From NCBI GenBank assembly GCA_964552725.1, contig CAZKHU010000074.1:1-14711 (forward strand): 14,711 nt of DNA, given 5' to 3'. The stretch comes from DYTH01 sp964552725. GTDB lineage: Bacteria; Desulfobacterota; Syntrophia; Syntrophales; UBA5619. Both the position numbers and the translations under genes were made by a program. Of the stretch, positions 6,308 through 13,608 are shown one piece after another. The notes under the pieces were generated by a model, which did no database searches, had not been told where the DNA came from, and saw only the letters and a list, made by a program, of their open reading frames with translations. How positions within the stretch are numbered: the stretch's first letter is position 1; each line of letters starts with the position of its first letter.

Positions 6308-7217
6308 CAATCACCTCGTTCTGCGTCATCTCGTTTAGCGTGTCGCAAATCGCCCGGTATTTTATCCGTTTTCCTTCCGCGATTGCCTTGTCCTTGGTGA
6401 ATGGGATAGACGGCCTCAGCGTAAATAGCCGGAAATGGGCCTTCCGGAGATCGGCTCGGCGGATCCGGGCGACGGCGCCGGGCGAGTAGTGTTTACGATA
6501 AAACAGGTACTCCGCGAAAGTCTTTTTTCTCCACACCTCCGCAGGCAGCGACCGCCGTTCGCTCTGACCTCCATAATGCATAACGACGGCGTCTTCGATA
6601 TACCCGATCTCATAACCCGCCCGCCTTACCCGCAGACAGAGATCCTGATCCTCGCCGTAAAGCGTAAAGCTTTCGTCGAAGCCATTGAGATCCCTAATCA
6701 AATTGGTACGGGCAATCATCCCGGCGCCCATGACGCAGGCGATTTTTCCCTTCAGCCCGGCAACCTCCGCTCCGGCAAACTTCTGCCCTGGATAGCGGAG
6801 GGAAACAGATTCCTGCAAACTTCCGTCAGGATTGACTAATTTGACGCCGGCCAGACCGATTTTCGGGTTGGCATCCATAAACCGGACGCACCTCCCGATA
6901 ACCCCGGACCCCACCAGTTTAGTGTCCGGATTGAGATAGAAGATATATCGCCCCCGGCAGAGGGGCAGAACCTGGTTGTTGGCGGCGGCAAATCCGTGGT
7001 TTTCCTTATTTGCCGTCAGCCTGATCTTTTGGTGATTCTTGCGCAGCAGCTCCGCGCCCCCGTCCGTCGAGGCGTTATCGACGACAAAGATCTCCCGCGC
7101 CGGGCCTTCATCCCGCTCCACGGAAGAAAGGCACTCTCCGATCAGGTCCGCCGTATTGTATGTGACGATAATAACAGAAACGTCCGGCAGTTCCACCCCA
7201 GCGGCATAACAGCTCAT
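6294..7217 (-). CDS. Glycosyltransferase family 2 (rhamnosyltransferase-like)
   Basis: A GT-A-fold inverting glycosyltransferase of 307 residues. It has the nucleotide-binding strand VSVIIVTYNT (13-22), VDNASTDGG (46-54), a metal-binding LNPDT in place of DxD (95-99), and GEDQDLCLRVRRAGY (188-202) with a following VVMHYGGQS. This layout matches the WbbL-like rhamnosyltransferase branch of GT2. The sugar is not proven. The start has AAGGTGAG five bases upstream. The gene is separated from the next upstream GT2 gene by 227 bp that contain repeat R5, which makes it the only gap of that size within the run. Its 3' end overlaps the methyltransferase start. Confidence 0.87.
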   Translation of the reverse strand: MSCYAAGVELPDVSVIIVTYNTADLIGECLSSVERDEGPAREIFVVDNASTDGGAELLRKNHQKIRLTANKENHGFAAANNQVLPLCRGRYIFYLNPDTKLVGSGVIGRCVRFMDANPKIGLAGVKLVNPDGSLQESVSLRYPGQKFAGAEVAGLKGKIACVMGAGMIARTNLIRDLNGFDESFTLYGEDQDLCLRVRRAGYEIGYIEDAVVMHYGGQSERRSLPAEVWRKKTFAEYLFYRKHYSPGAVARIRRADLRKAHFRLFTLRPSIPFTKDKAIAEGKRIKYRAICDTLNEMTQNEVIDGKS

Positions 7218-7292
7218 CGGCTCACCTTATTTTTACTGACGCGGAAAATTTTCCGTTACGCCAAATACCGTCCTTACCAAATTCACACATTT

Positions 7293-7424
7293 GAGGCAAT
7301 TGCAAAACCATTTGTCATTCCCGAATGTCTCTATCGGGAATATGGTTTTTCAAGCAGTTAGAACCAGATTCCCGCTCAGAATCGTTGCGGGAATGACAAG
7401 AATGGGGAGTTTTGCAATTGGCTC
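7293..7424 (+). repeat. R5: full-length MITE-like element (132 bp) between two GT2 genes
   Basis: It starts with GAGGCAATTGCAAAAC and ends with TTTTGCAATTGGCTC. The terminal repeats match except at one position. The flanks ATTT and GTTT agree at three of four bases, a degraded target duplication. Hairpins: ATTCCCGA/TCGGGAAT (7317-7324, 7334-7341) and ATTCCCGC/GCGGGAAT (7368-7375, 7387-7394). The left 54 bp are the inverse of R1 with one mismatch. It has no T-run after either stem, so it is not a simple terminator. Confidence 0.9.
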
Positions 7425-7444
7425 GTTTGAGGGCATTTTCCCGC

Positions 7445-8359
7445 TCACAAAACCCCCGTCAGATGCATGGCCAAAAGCTTTCCATAGACCACGAATTTAT
7501 CGCGTAATTCTCTGTTTAACCCGAGCGTCAGAAGGGTGCCGCAGGTCGTCAGAACCCAGTTTATAAAAAGGCGCACGCTGATGACAAGGCGAAAAAGCAG
7601 ATAAACGGGGCGGCTTTTCCATTTCCGGAAAAATTGATAGCGCGAACGGTAGAATTCCACCCGCGAACGGATGTTGCCGCCGATGCTCTGGCCCTGCAGA
7701 TGGTATATCTGCGCCTCCGGGATGTAGAAACTCTTCCAGCCCGCCTTGCGCATCGCAAGCGCCCAATCCGTCTCCTCAAAAAAGAAAAAATAGCGCTCGT
7801 CGAACATCCCGACCGCGTCAATCGCCTGCTTGCGTACCATCAGGCAAGCGCCGATGCAGGAGTCAACCTCCAAGGGGACGTTTACGTTATAGCGCTTACT
7901 CGGGAATTTAGCGGGCCAGAGGTACTCCAAAAGGGACGTATTCATGAGCAGCGTAAAAAGATTGGGAAAATTGGCGATGGAGTTTTGCCTGCTGCCGTCG
8001 GCATTGAGCAGTTGACCGCAGGCCATCGCCGCCTCCGGATGGTCCTCCATAAAAGCGAACAGCCTCTCGACGGCCTGCTTGCAAAGAATGGCGTCGGAAT
8101 TGAGCAAAAGCGCATAGCGGCCTTTCATGACCCGGAGCGCCTGGTTATTGGCGGCGCCGAAACCCCTGTTTTCAGGGTTTTCAATCACCTTCACGGCGGG
8201 AAAACTCTCCCGGAGCATCGCGACGCTGCCGTCCGCCGAGGCGTTGTCAACGACAATTACCTCCAGGGAAAGCCCCCGGACGGTCTCCGCAAGCGCCGAG
8301 AGGCAGTTTCGCAGCAGTTCCCGCGTGTTCCAGTTGACGATGATGATCGATATATCCAT
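7445..8359 (-). CDS. Glycosyltransferase family 2 with C-terminal hydrophobic region
   Basis: A GT-A-fold transferase of 304 residues, related to the GT2 gene at 6294-7217 but clearly diverged. Motifs: ISIIIVNWNT (3-12), VDNASADGS (37-45), LNSDA as the metal site (86-90), and FEETDWALAMRKAGW (194-208) with a following IYHLQGQS. The C-terminal part (about 253-282) is hydrophobic and could dip into the inner membrane, as in many O-antigen GT2 enzymes. The ATG at 8359 is preceded by an AAGGT-type site. Sugar specificity is unknown. It lies 59 bp downstream of the WaaE-like gene and is probably co-transcribed with it. Confidence 0.87.
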   Translation of the reverse strand: MDISIIIVNWNTRELLRNCLSALAETVRGLSLEVIVVDNASADGSVAMLRESFPAVKVIENPENRGFGAANNQALRVMKGRYALLLNSDAILCKQAVERLFAFMEDHPEAAMACGQLLNADGSRQNSIANFPNLFTLLMNTSLLEYLWPAKFPSKRYNVNVPLEVDSCIGACLMVRKQAIDAVGMFDERYFFFFEETDWALAMRKAGWKSFYIPEAQIYHLQGQSIGGNIRSRVEFYRSRYQFFRKWKSRPVYLLFRLVISVRLFINWVLTTCGTLLTLGLNRELRDKFVVYGKLLAMHLTGVL

Positions 8360-8418
8360 ACGCTTTCAACCTTGACGGTTTAAGAAACTTTTGACGAGAG
8401 CGCCAGAATTAGCCATTT

Positions 8419-9246
8419 TTATGCTTGTTTCCCACCGTCCTTACGGCGCCCTTTGACCTCCCGGCTCATCTCGGCAAGCTTCGCGTACTTAAAGAATTTA
8501 TTGACCGAATCGGTCACGGCAAGAGTAAAACCCTGCGGACCATCCAGAAAACCGCCCCTGAACAGATAATCCTGAAAAAAGGTGATTTTTGCCCGCAGAA
8601 ATGCCCCAAAAATAGTCGTCCTGCGGCCCGCCGCAAAAGCCTCCTCGGCCCCGAGCGTGGAATAACGATTTATCTTGGGGATAATCATCTCCAGACGACT
8701 TTCCGTATAATGGTCGATCGGGACAGCAAGCTGTTCAACCAGACCATCCACAACAACGGCTTCGTGCACCATCGCCCCGGTCATCTGTCCCTTGCCGTTT
8801 TTAAAGAGACGCACAACCCTGTCCGGCCACCAGCCCGCATGCCTTATCCATCGTCCCTGAAAATAATTCCGGCGGGGAAAGCTGAAGCCAGCGGCCTGCC
8901 CCGCCCCCGCTACAAGCTCCCGGATAACGCGCGCCGTTTCCTCCGGAATTCGTTCGTCCGCGTCCAGGACAAGCACCCACGGCAGCTTGCAGCGGTCTAT
9001 CGCCAGTTGTTTCTGGGGACCGAACCCCCGCCATTCTTCCTGATATATCTCGCAGCCATAGTCGGCGGCGATCCGCAGCGTGTCGTCGGCGCTTCCCGAA
9101 TCGACCACGACAATCTGGCCGGCAAAAGAGACGCTCTCTAAGCAGGCGGAAAGGTTTTTCGCTTCATTTTTGGCAATGATCGCAACCGAAAGTGGGCATT
9201 TCCCCCTCACCGTTCGTCCCTCCATCCCCTTCATAATAGCACTCAT
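8419..9246 (-). CDS. WaaE/KdtX-like LPS core glycosyltransferase (GT2)
   Basis: Members of this GT2 branch add a beta-linked glucose to heptose in the LPS inner core. Seen here: LSVAIIAKNEAKNL (19-32), VDSGSADDT (48-56), the metal-binding LDADERI (94-100), and the branch-specific run WIRHAGWWPDRVVRLF followed by MVHEAVV, typical of WaaE/KdtX/LgtF proteins. I use the ATG at 9246 (275 residues). In-frame ATGs at 9234 and 9225 are possible, and a TTG at 9276 is unlikely; no ribosome site decides between them. The family suggests the first genes of the run act on the LPS core. The 191 bp upstream, to the DUF4143 gene, show no convincing promoter or terminator. Confidence 0.86.
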   Translation of the reverse strand: MSAIMKGMEGRTVRGKCPLSVAIIAKNEAKNLSACLESVSFAGQIVVVDSGSADDTLRIAADYGCEIYQEEWRGFGPQKQLAIDRCKLPWVLVLDADERIPEETARVIRELVAGAGQAAGFSFPRRNYFQGRWIRHAGWWPDRVVRLFKNGKGQMTGAMVHEAVVVDGLVEQLAVPIDHYTESRLEMIIPKINRYSTLGAEEAFAAGRRTTIFGAFLRAKITFFQDYLFRGGFLDGPQGFTLAVTDSVNKFFKYAKLAEMSREVKGRRKDGGKQA

Positions 9247-9437
9247 CCATGAATAACTCTTTGAGGGTCTGAACAAACCTGCTGGGCGCCTCCGGATGAA
9301 TCCCCCGGGGTGACAAACCTGAGCGGGTCTGCCGCCGTCATCCCGAACTTTGCAGCAAGATAGAGCTGCCAGTCAAGTTCTCCTGCCTTGACTCACCTCG
9401 GTTTTTCGCAGTATTGTTAACTGCTTTCCCGTGAACG

Positions 9438-10619
9438 TCACCGATCTTCAGTTCCGACACAATCAGTCATGGGAATATTCCTCCACGGCACAACCGAAAT
9501 GTTTTCATTGATTAACGCTTTATCGCCTCCATAAATAAGCCAGGCCGGCAAGTCCGTCTGTCCGGCCAGCTTGCCCCAAAGTTTTAATGAGTGAAAAAAG
9601 TCTGAAGCAATGGTCTGTCCGGATTTGATTTCAATGGCATGAAGCTTTTCGCCGTCTTCCAGTAGCAGGTCAATTTCCAGACCTTTGCTGTCTCTCCAGT
9701 AATAAAGATTTGATGGCAGCCCCTGGTTGAAGCGGTTCTTTAAAAATTCGGCAATGATGAAAGTTTCAAATATCGCTCCCCGCTGGGCATGAAATATAAG
9801 CTGTTCCGGTGTGTGAATTCCCAGAAGCCCGGCCGCCAGGCCGACATCGAGGAAATATAATTTTGGCGCCCTTATCAATCGTTTATTGAAGTTTCTATGG
9901 TGCGGGCGGAGTAGATGGATAAGATAACTTGCCTCCAGAACGGATATCCAGGAGGCCGCGGTATTATGCGTAATGCCGCAATCGGAGGCGAGCGATGACA
10001 AGTTCAGAATTTGACCGGTACGGGCGGCGCACATCCTGACAAAGCGTTGAAATGCAGAGAGGTCGCGGACGTTTATCAATTGTCGCGCATCCCGTTCGAT
10101 ATATGTTGCGATGTAACCGGAAAACCAGTCAACGGGCAGAATGTTGCGGTCGTAAAGCGGTGGGTACAGTCCCCTTACAAGCAGCTCGTCGAGAGACTCC
10201 GGAAGCTGATGTACCGATGAAAGTTCATTTACGGAAAAAGGAAGCAGGTGGATCAGCCCGACGCGACCCGCCAGTGTTTGGGCAATGCCCGTCATAAGTC
10301 CAAATTGTTGAGAGCCGGTTAACACAAACATGCCGGGTACGATTTGCTCATCCACTTTTGTCTGAAGATAAGAGAAAAGCTGCGGCGCACGCTGAGCCTC
10401 ATCAAGTATCGCGCCCTTGGGAAAACTTGCCAGGAGGCCCCGGGGATCGCTTTCAGCCATGTCCCTGACATCCGGATCTTCAAGTGACAGATATGGTTTT
10501 TCGGGGAATGTAAGTTTTGCCAGGGTAGTCTTGCCGGATTGACGCGGCCCGGTAATGGCAACGATGGGAAATCCCTCCGCCATTCGAAGAATGGTTTTTT
10601 GCGCTGTTCTCGGTATCAT
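9438..10619 (-). CDS. AAA-type ATPase with DUF4143 C-terminal domain
   Basis: A 393-residue ATPase of the abundant but poorly understood AAA_14/DUF4143 group. Walker A is GPRQSGKT (24-31), Walker B is AILDEA (70-75), and TGSQQF (101-106) fits a sensor position. The C-terminal domain ends with a PD-(D/E)xK-like signature: E315-I-D317, then E330-I-K332. The ATG at 10619 is chosen over a TTG at 10655 because the intervening residues have no family resemblance. No ribosome site precedes it. A TTGACA (10650-10655) with a weak TAACTA 17 bp further on would place transcription start next to the ATG, so a leaderless message is possible. There is no functional link to glycan synthesis; such genes are typical genomic passengers. 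The biological role of the family is unknown. Confidence 0.88.
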   Translation of the reverse strand: MIPRTAQKTILRMAEGFPIVAITGPRQSGKTTLAKLTFPEKPYLSLEDPDVRDMAESDPRGLLASFPKGAILDEAQRAPQLFSYLQTKVDEQIVPGMFVLTGSQQFGLMTGIAQTLAGRVGLIHLLPFSVNELSSVHQLPESLDELLVRGLYPPLYDRNILPVDWFSGYIATYIERDARQLINVRDLSAFQRFVRMCAARTGQILNLSSLASDCGITHNTAASWISVLEASYLIHLLRPHHRNFNKRLIRAPKLYFLDVGLAAGLLGIHTPEQLIFHAQRGAIFETFIIAEFLKNRFNQGLPSNLYYWRDSKGLEIDLLLEDGEKLHAIEIKSGQTIASDFFHSLKLWGKLAGQTDLPAWLIYGGDKALINENISVVPWRNIPMTDCVGTEDR

Positions 10620-10626
10620 GGGCGTA

Positions 10627-10655
10627 TAGTTACACGGTATATAACATATTGTCAA
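10627..10655 (-). promoter_or_regulatory. Possible promoter for the DUF4143 ATPase
   Basis: A perfect -35 TTGACA (10650-10655, minus strand) is followed after 17 bases by TAACTA (10627-10632), a poor -10. The -35 lies within a small inverted repeat ATTGT-ATTG-ACAAT. If used, transcription would begin at about the start codon. Confidence 0.25.
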
Positions 10656-10732
10656 TACAATTTACAAAATGTTCCGATTGTTTATCTCGTTTAAAAGGCG
10701 GCAGCAGAAATTGACGAACCCGCTGTTTTTCG

Positions 10733-10761
10733 TTGACAGGAACCTGACCGCCCTTTATGAT
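10733..10761 (+). promoter_or_regulatory. Sigma70-type promoter for the DUF268 gene
   Basis: The -35 TTGACA (10733-10738) and the -10 TATGAT (10756-10761) are separated by exactly 17 bases. Expected transcription start is near 10768, giving a 39-base leader with AAGGAG (10796-10801) five bases before the ATG at 10807. This also argues against the longer open frame that starts at 10669. Confidence 0.65.
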
Positions 10762-10806
10762 CACCCTCGAACAATACGCGGCCACTTATTTTGTGAAGGA
10801 GTTTTC

Positions 10807-11568
10807 ATGCACCTGAGTGTTATCGTCAAGGGAATGCCTTTTTTCACGTTTATCAAAAAAATGCCTGCATTTCTTCAGGAATACACCACAATCCGGCGGC
10901 AGGCGGCCTTGTCCCGGGAAGCCTTTCCGTTCGGGAAAATCTACCCCTGCCTTCAGGAAAAGGAACAGCAAAGCGGCGTCCTTGCCGAACATTACTTCTA
11001 CCAGGATTTATACGTCGCCCGGAAGATCTTTGAGAATAAGCCGGAAAAACATGTGGATGTCGGCTCGCGTGTCGATGGCTTCGTCGCCCACGCAGCATCG
11101 TTCCGGGAGATAGAGGTCCTGGACGTCCGCGACCTCCATATCGCCATTCCCACCATCCGCTTCACCCGCGCCGATCTCTCCGCTAAAAATTTTTCTCTGA
11201 GCGACTACTGCGACTCGCTTTCCTGCCTCCACGCCTTGGAACACTTCGGCCTTGGCCGTTATGGCGATCCGATTAATTACGAGGGACATCTCCCCGGCTG
11301 GAAAAACATGGCCAGCATGCTGAAGAAAAACGGGAAATTCTATTTTTCGGTACCTATCGGGGAGCAACGGATTGAGTTCAACGCCCACCGGGTTTTTTCG
11401 TTATCCTATCTACTGAAGCTCTTTGAGCAATATTATCGCATCGACTCGTTCGCGTATATAAGCGACGGCGGGGAATTTATCGCCAATGCGGCACTCGACG
11501 CCGCCGCCATCAACAATAATTTTGGCTGCCATTACGGATGCGGCATCTTCGAGTTGACTAAGCGCTGA
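10807..11568 (+). CDS. DUF268 family protein, methyltransferase-like
   Basis: A 253-residue protein matching the DUF268 family, first named from nematode proteins and also found in bacterial polysaccharide clusters. Visible features: a SAM-site-like HVDVGSRVDGF (82-92), EVLDVRD (103-109), the family core LHALEHFGLGRYGD (141-154) followed by GWKNMASMLKKNGKFYFSVP (164-183), and FNAHRVFS (191-198). The layout mimics a class I SAM methyltransferase (glycine-rich motif, then HALEH in the post-motif position), so sugar methylation is a fair guess, but no activity is established that I can name. The start is set by the promoter and ribosome site upstream. The N-terminus (MHLSVIVKGMPFFTFIKK) is basic and weakly hydrophobic. 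Its 3' end overlaps the converging GT4 gene by 37 bp. Confidence 0.75.
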   Translation: MHLSVIVKGMPFFTFIKKMPAFLQEYTTIRRQAALSREAFPFGKIYPCLQEKEQQSGVLAEHYFYQDLYVARKIFENKPEKHVDVGSRVDGFVAHAASFREIEVLDVRDLHIAIPTIRFTRADLSAKNFSLSDYCDSLSCLHALEHFGLGRYGDPINYEGHLPGWKNMASMLKKNGKFYFSVPIGEQRIEFNAHRVFSLSYLLKLFEQYYRIDSFAYISDGGEFIANAALDAAAINNNFGCHYGCGIFELTKR

Positions 11569-12704
11569 TCTTTCAATATTTCCCGATATATATTAACGAC
11601 TTTATTGACAACGACCTCCCAGGAGTTCGCCACCGCCGTTTTAAGCGCCGCCATTCGCATGCCCTCGCGAAGCTCGCGGGAAAGCAGCATCTCTATTTTA
11701 TCGGCGACGAGGTCGCCGTTTGCGGGCTCTTCAATAACAAACCCATTTCCCCCCACTTCCACAAGATCCTTCGCGCCCACCCGACCGCTGATCAGAACCG
11801 GCAACCCGGCGGCCATCGCCTCCAGAACAACCATCCCGAAGGTGTCGAAGCGGGAAAGCATCGCATAGAAATCACCCGCCAGGTAGTATTCGGGAAGCTC
11901 TTTTCGCTCCACGGCGCCAGCGAAGATTACGGAATCGGCAATGCCCTGCTCCGTCGCGAGACGCCGGTAGTTTTTCTCATCGCCATGCCCGACCACGAGC
12001 AGCTTGAAGGATGCCGCCGGATTTTTTTCCCGGAGGCGACCCAAGCCGCGCAGCAAATAATCAAGCCCCTTGACGGCAAAATTCATCGATACGAAAAGAA
12101 TCAGCGTCTCTTCACGGCCAATGCCGTAACGCTCCCGGATCGTCCGGCGACATTCTCCCCTGTCCCTGCTTTCATACGGGGCTGTCTCCACACCGGGATG
12201 AACGATTGTCACTAAGGACTGATCTATTTGATACTCTTCAAGGAATATTTTTCGGACCAGGCCGGAGACCGCCAGAAAACGACTGCACCCGCCGCGCAGG
12301 ACAAGCTGATCCTCGACGCCGGCCAGCGATCGGTCGAACAGGCTCAGCCTTTTTTTTCTGACCTCCCGGATCCACCAGCGGTGGGGAATGCCGTGCATCG
12401 TATAGACATCCGCCGCAAATATCCGGTCATGGGTGTGGACGATATCGAAGGGGCCCGCCGCGGCGATGCGGCGCCCGGCGAAAAAGGCAAAGCTCGGCGA
12501 AATGAGTGATCTGGGAAATTTTACGACCGGCACCTTGTGGAAGGTCACCCGCTTAGATGAGGAAACCCAGCGGTTGGCGAAGACATGGATTTCGAACTCC
12601 GGATAACATGCAACCCGCTCGGTCAGCTCCGCGGCAAACCCTTCCGCCCCGCCGACTATTCCGTACTTGGGGATTACAACCGCTATCCTTCGCCTCTCCT
12701 GCAT
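11532..12704 (-). CDS. Glycosyltransferase family 4 (WaaG-like)
   Basis: A retaining GT-B-fold glycosyltransferase of 390 residues. The N-terminal domain has IPKYGIVGGAEGF (11-23) with the GGAE loop and DIVHTHDRI (87-95). The C-terminal donor domain has HPGVET (169-174), LFVSMNFAVKGLDYLLRG (203-220), and the EX7E-type region DTFGMVVLEAMAAGLPV (287-303). The domain order and the HTHD and FAVKGLD elements resemble WaaG, which adds the first glucose of the LPS outer core; other hexose specificities are possible. I use the ATG at 12704. A GTG frame to 12761 would begin in the loop of the terminator upstream and adds residues unlike the family. Its last codons overlap the DUF268 gene on the other strand. 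Confidence 0.88.
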   Translation of the reverse strand: MQERRRIAVVIPKYGIVGGAEGFAAELTERVACYPEFEIHVFANRWVSSSKRVTFHKVPVVKFPRSLISPSFAFFAGRRIAAAGPFDIVHTHDRIFAADVYTMHGIPHRWWIREVRKKRLSLFDRSLAGVEDQLVLRGGCSRFLAVSGLVRKIFLEEYQIDQSLVTIVHPGVETAPYESRDRGECRRTIRERYGIGREETLILFVSMNFAVKGLDYLLRGLGRLREKNPAASFKLLVVGHGDEKNYRRLATEQGIADSVIFAGAVERKELPEYYLAGDFYAMLSRFDTFGMVVLEAMAAGLPVLISGRVGAKDLVEVGGNGFVIEEPANGDLVADKIEMLLSRELREGMRMAALKTAVANSWEVVVNKVVNIYREILKDQRLVNSKMPHP

Positions 12705-12737
12705 CTCGTTATGCCCAACATTAATAAAAACACACAG

Positions 12738-12780
12738 AAAAAACGGCGGAGAAGCTTGCACGCAAAAGCCTCTCCGCCGT
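12738..12780 (-). terminator. Rho-independent terminator after the YtfJ-like gene
   Basis: Minus-strand transcripts form a perfect 10-bp stem, ACGGCGGAGA (12771-12780) with TCTCCGCCGT (12743-12752), followed by six U (12738-12743). It lies 26 bp past the stop of the YtfJ-like gene and before the GT4 start, so it separates the two transcription units. Confidence 0.85.
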
Positions 12781-12805
12781 CGGGCGCCGATAAAGCGTTT
12801 GCGTT

Positions 12806-13342
12806 CTACTTCGCCTGATATTCCTTGATAATATTGATCATTTTGACGAGCTCATCCTGGGGTAGCTTGCCAGAGCTGACGAAGCGGCAGATGCGCTCTT
12901 TATCCAGGATGACAATGTCGGAAGCGTCATCCTTCAGTCCCCACGCGTTGAGAATCGCCTGGTCGTAATCGAGGAGGATGATGGCGCCGGTCTTCTTCTG
13001 TTTGCTCTTGATGGCTGCCTTGATCAGGAAATTGGGCATCGCGCTCGCCTTGAGATTCACGACCCCGAAACCCTCGTAACGGGTCTTGTCAAGGCCGCCC
13101 GCATCCCTCTCCTTTTTCAGCGCGTCTTCCACATGGTTGTTCGTATCCTTCTCGTCCGGATCCACATAAGCGATGTACAGAACCTTGCCCTTGAATTGCG
13201 GGTGCTCCAGGGAGTATTCCTTGCCGGTCGAATCCTTCAGCTTGAAGTCCGAAACCTTCTCCCCTACCTTGAGACCGGCGGCAAACGCTGCCGAGGCGCT
13301 CCATAATAAAGCAACCACCACCATAACAATCGCTTTTTTCAT
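12806..13342 (-). CDS. YtfJ-like periplasmic protein with thioredoxin-type fold
   Basis: A 178-residue protein with a classical signal peptide: MKKAIVMVVVALLWSASAAF, with likely cleavage after AFA (21). The mature part, starting GLKVGEKVSDFKLKD, follows the plan of E. coli YtfJ: a KVLYIAYVD strand, a charged helix around DEKDTNNHVEDALKKE, a DKTRYEGFGVVN segment, IILLDYDQAILNAWGL, VILDKE, and a C-terminal LPQDELVKMINIIKEY helix. The fold suggests the AhpC/TlpA group, but there is no CxxC; the mature protein has one cysteine (ERICRF). Redox activity is therefore unlikely and the function is unknown. The start has AGGAGG six to seven bases upstream. It is a single-gene unit closed by the terminator at 12738-12780, divergent from the acyl-CoA ligase. 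Confidence 0.72.
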   Translation of the reverse strand: MKKAIVMVVVALLWSASAAFAAGLKVGEKVSDFKLKDSTGKEYSLEHPQFKGKVLYIAYVDPDEKDTNNHVEDALKKERDAGGLDKTRYEGFGVVNLKASAMPNFLIKAAIKSKQKKTGAIILLDYDQAILNAWGLKDDASDIVILDKERICRFVSSGKLPQDELVKMINIIKEYQAK

Positions 13343-13363
13343 CTTTTACCCTCCTTTGTCGCT

Positions 13364-13391
13364 GCTATACGACCGTTTGCCTTTAAGCCAA
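13364..13391 (-). promoter_or_regulatory. Possible promoter of the YtfJ-like gene
   Basis: On the minus strand TTGGCT (13386-13391) and TATAGC (13364-13369) are 16 bases apart, upstream of the ribosome site. The match is moderate, especially at the -35. Confidence 0.3.
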
Positions 13392-13398
13392 CTTTTAC

Positions 13399-13418
13399 GG
13401 ACGCGACAAAGCGCGTCC
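13399..13418. promoter_or_regulatory. Inverted repeat in the divergent intergenic region
   Basis: GGACGCG and CGCGTCC form a perfect 7-bp inverted repeat around a six-base centre. No T-run follows on either strand, so it is not a terminator. It lies just upstream of the possible YtfJ-gene -35 and could be an operator. The rest of the gap up to 13608 shows no clear promoter for the acyl-CoA ligase. Confidence 0.35.
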
Positions 13419-13608
13419 CTCCCTGTCTGATAAACACATTGCAGACGTCCATGCTCTGAGGTGACATTCCCCCGCAAGGCGCAGTCACTATAGAAAAAAC
13501 GAATGGGCAAAGCAAGGAAAAACAGTCTTTTCCCCTGCGAATTTTGCTGTAATATTTTTGTCTTCTGTGCTACGGAAAATATCATTTTTTAAGAGGGATA
13601 AAAATATC

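Noticed and set aside
7293..7424. R5 hairpins as an intrinsic terminator
   Set aside because: Neither stem is followed by a U-run on either strand, and the same structure occurs in other non-terminator positions.
7634..8383. Plus-strand open frame of 249 codons
   Set aside because: Antisense to a well-supported GT2 gene, with no recognisable motif and no ribosome site of note.
9247..9437. GTCAAG/CTTGAC inverted repeat as a terminator after the DUF4143 gene
   Set aside because: Only six base pairs and no T-run on the minus strand; I see no other signal in this gap.
10669..10806. N-terminal extension of the DUF268 protein
   Set aside because: The strong promoter and ribosome site lie inside this stretch, so it is upstream of the transcript start or in the leader.
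12705..12761. GTG start extending the GT4 protein by 19 residues
   Set aside because: The GTG lies in the loop of the terminator for the upstream gene, and the extra residues do not resemble the family N-terminus.
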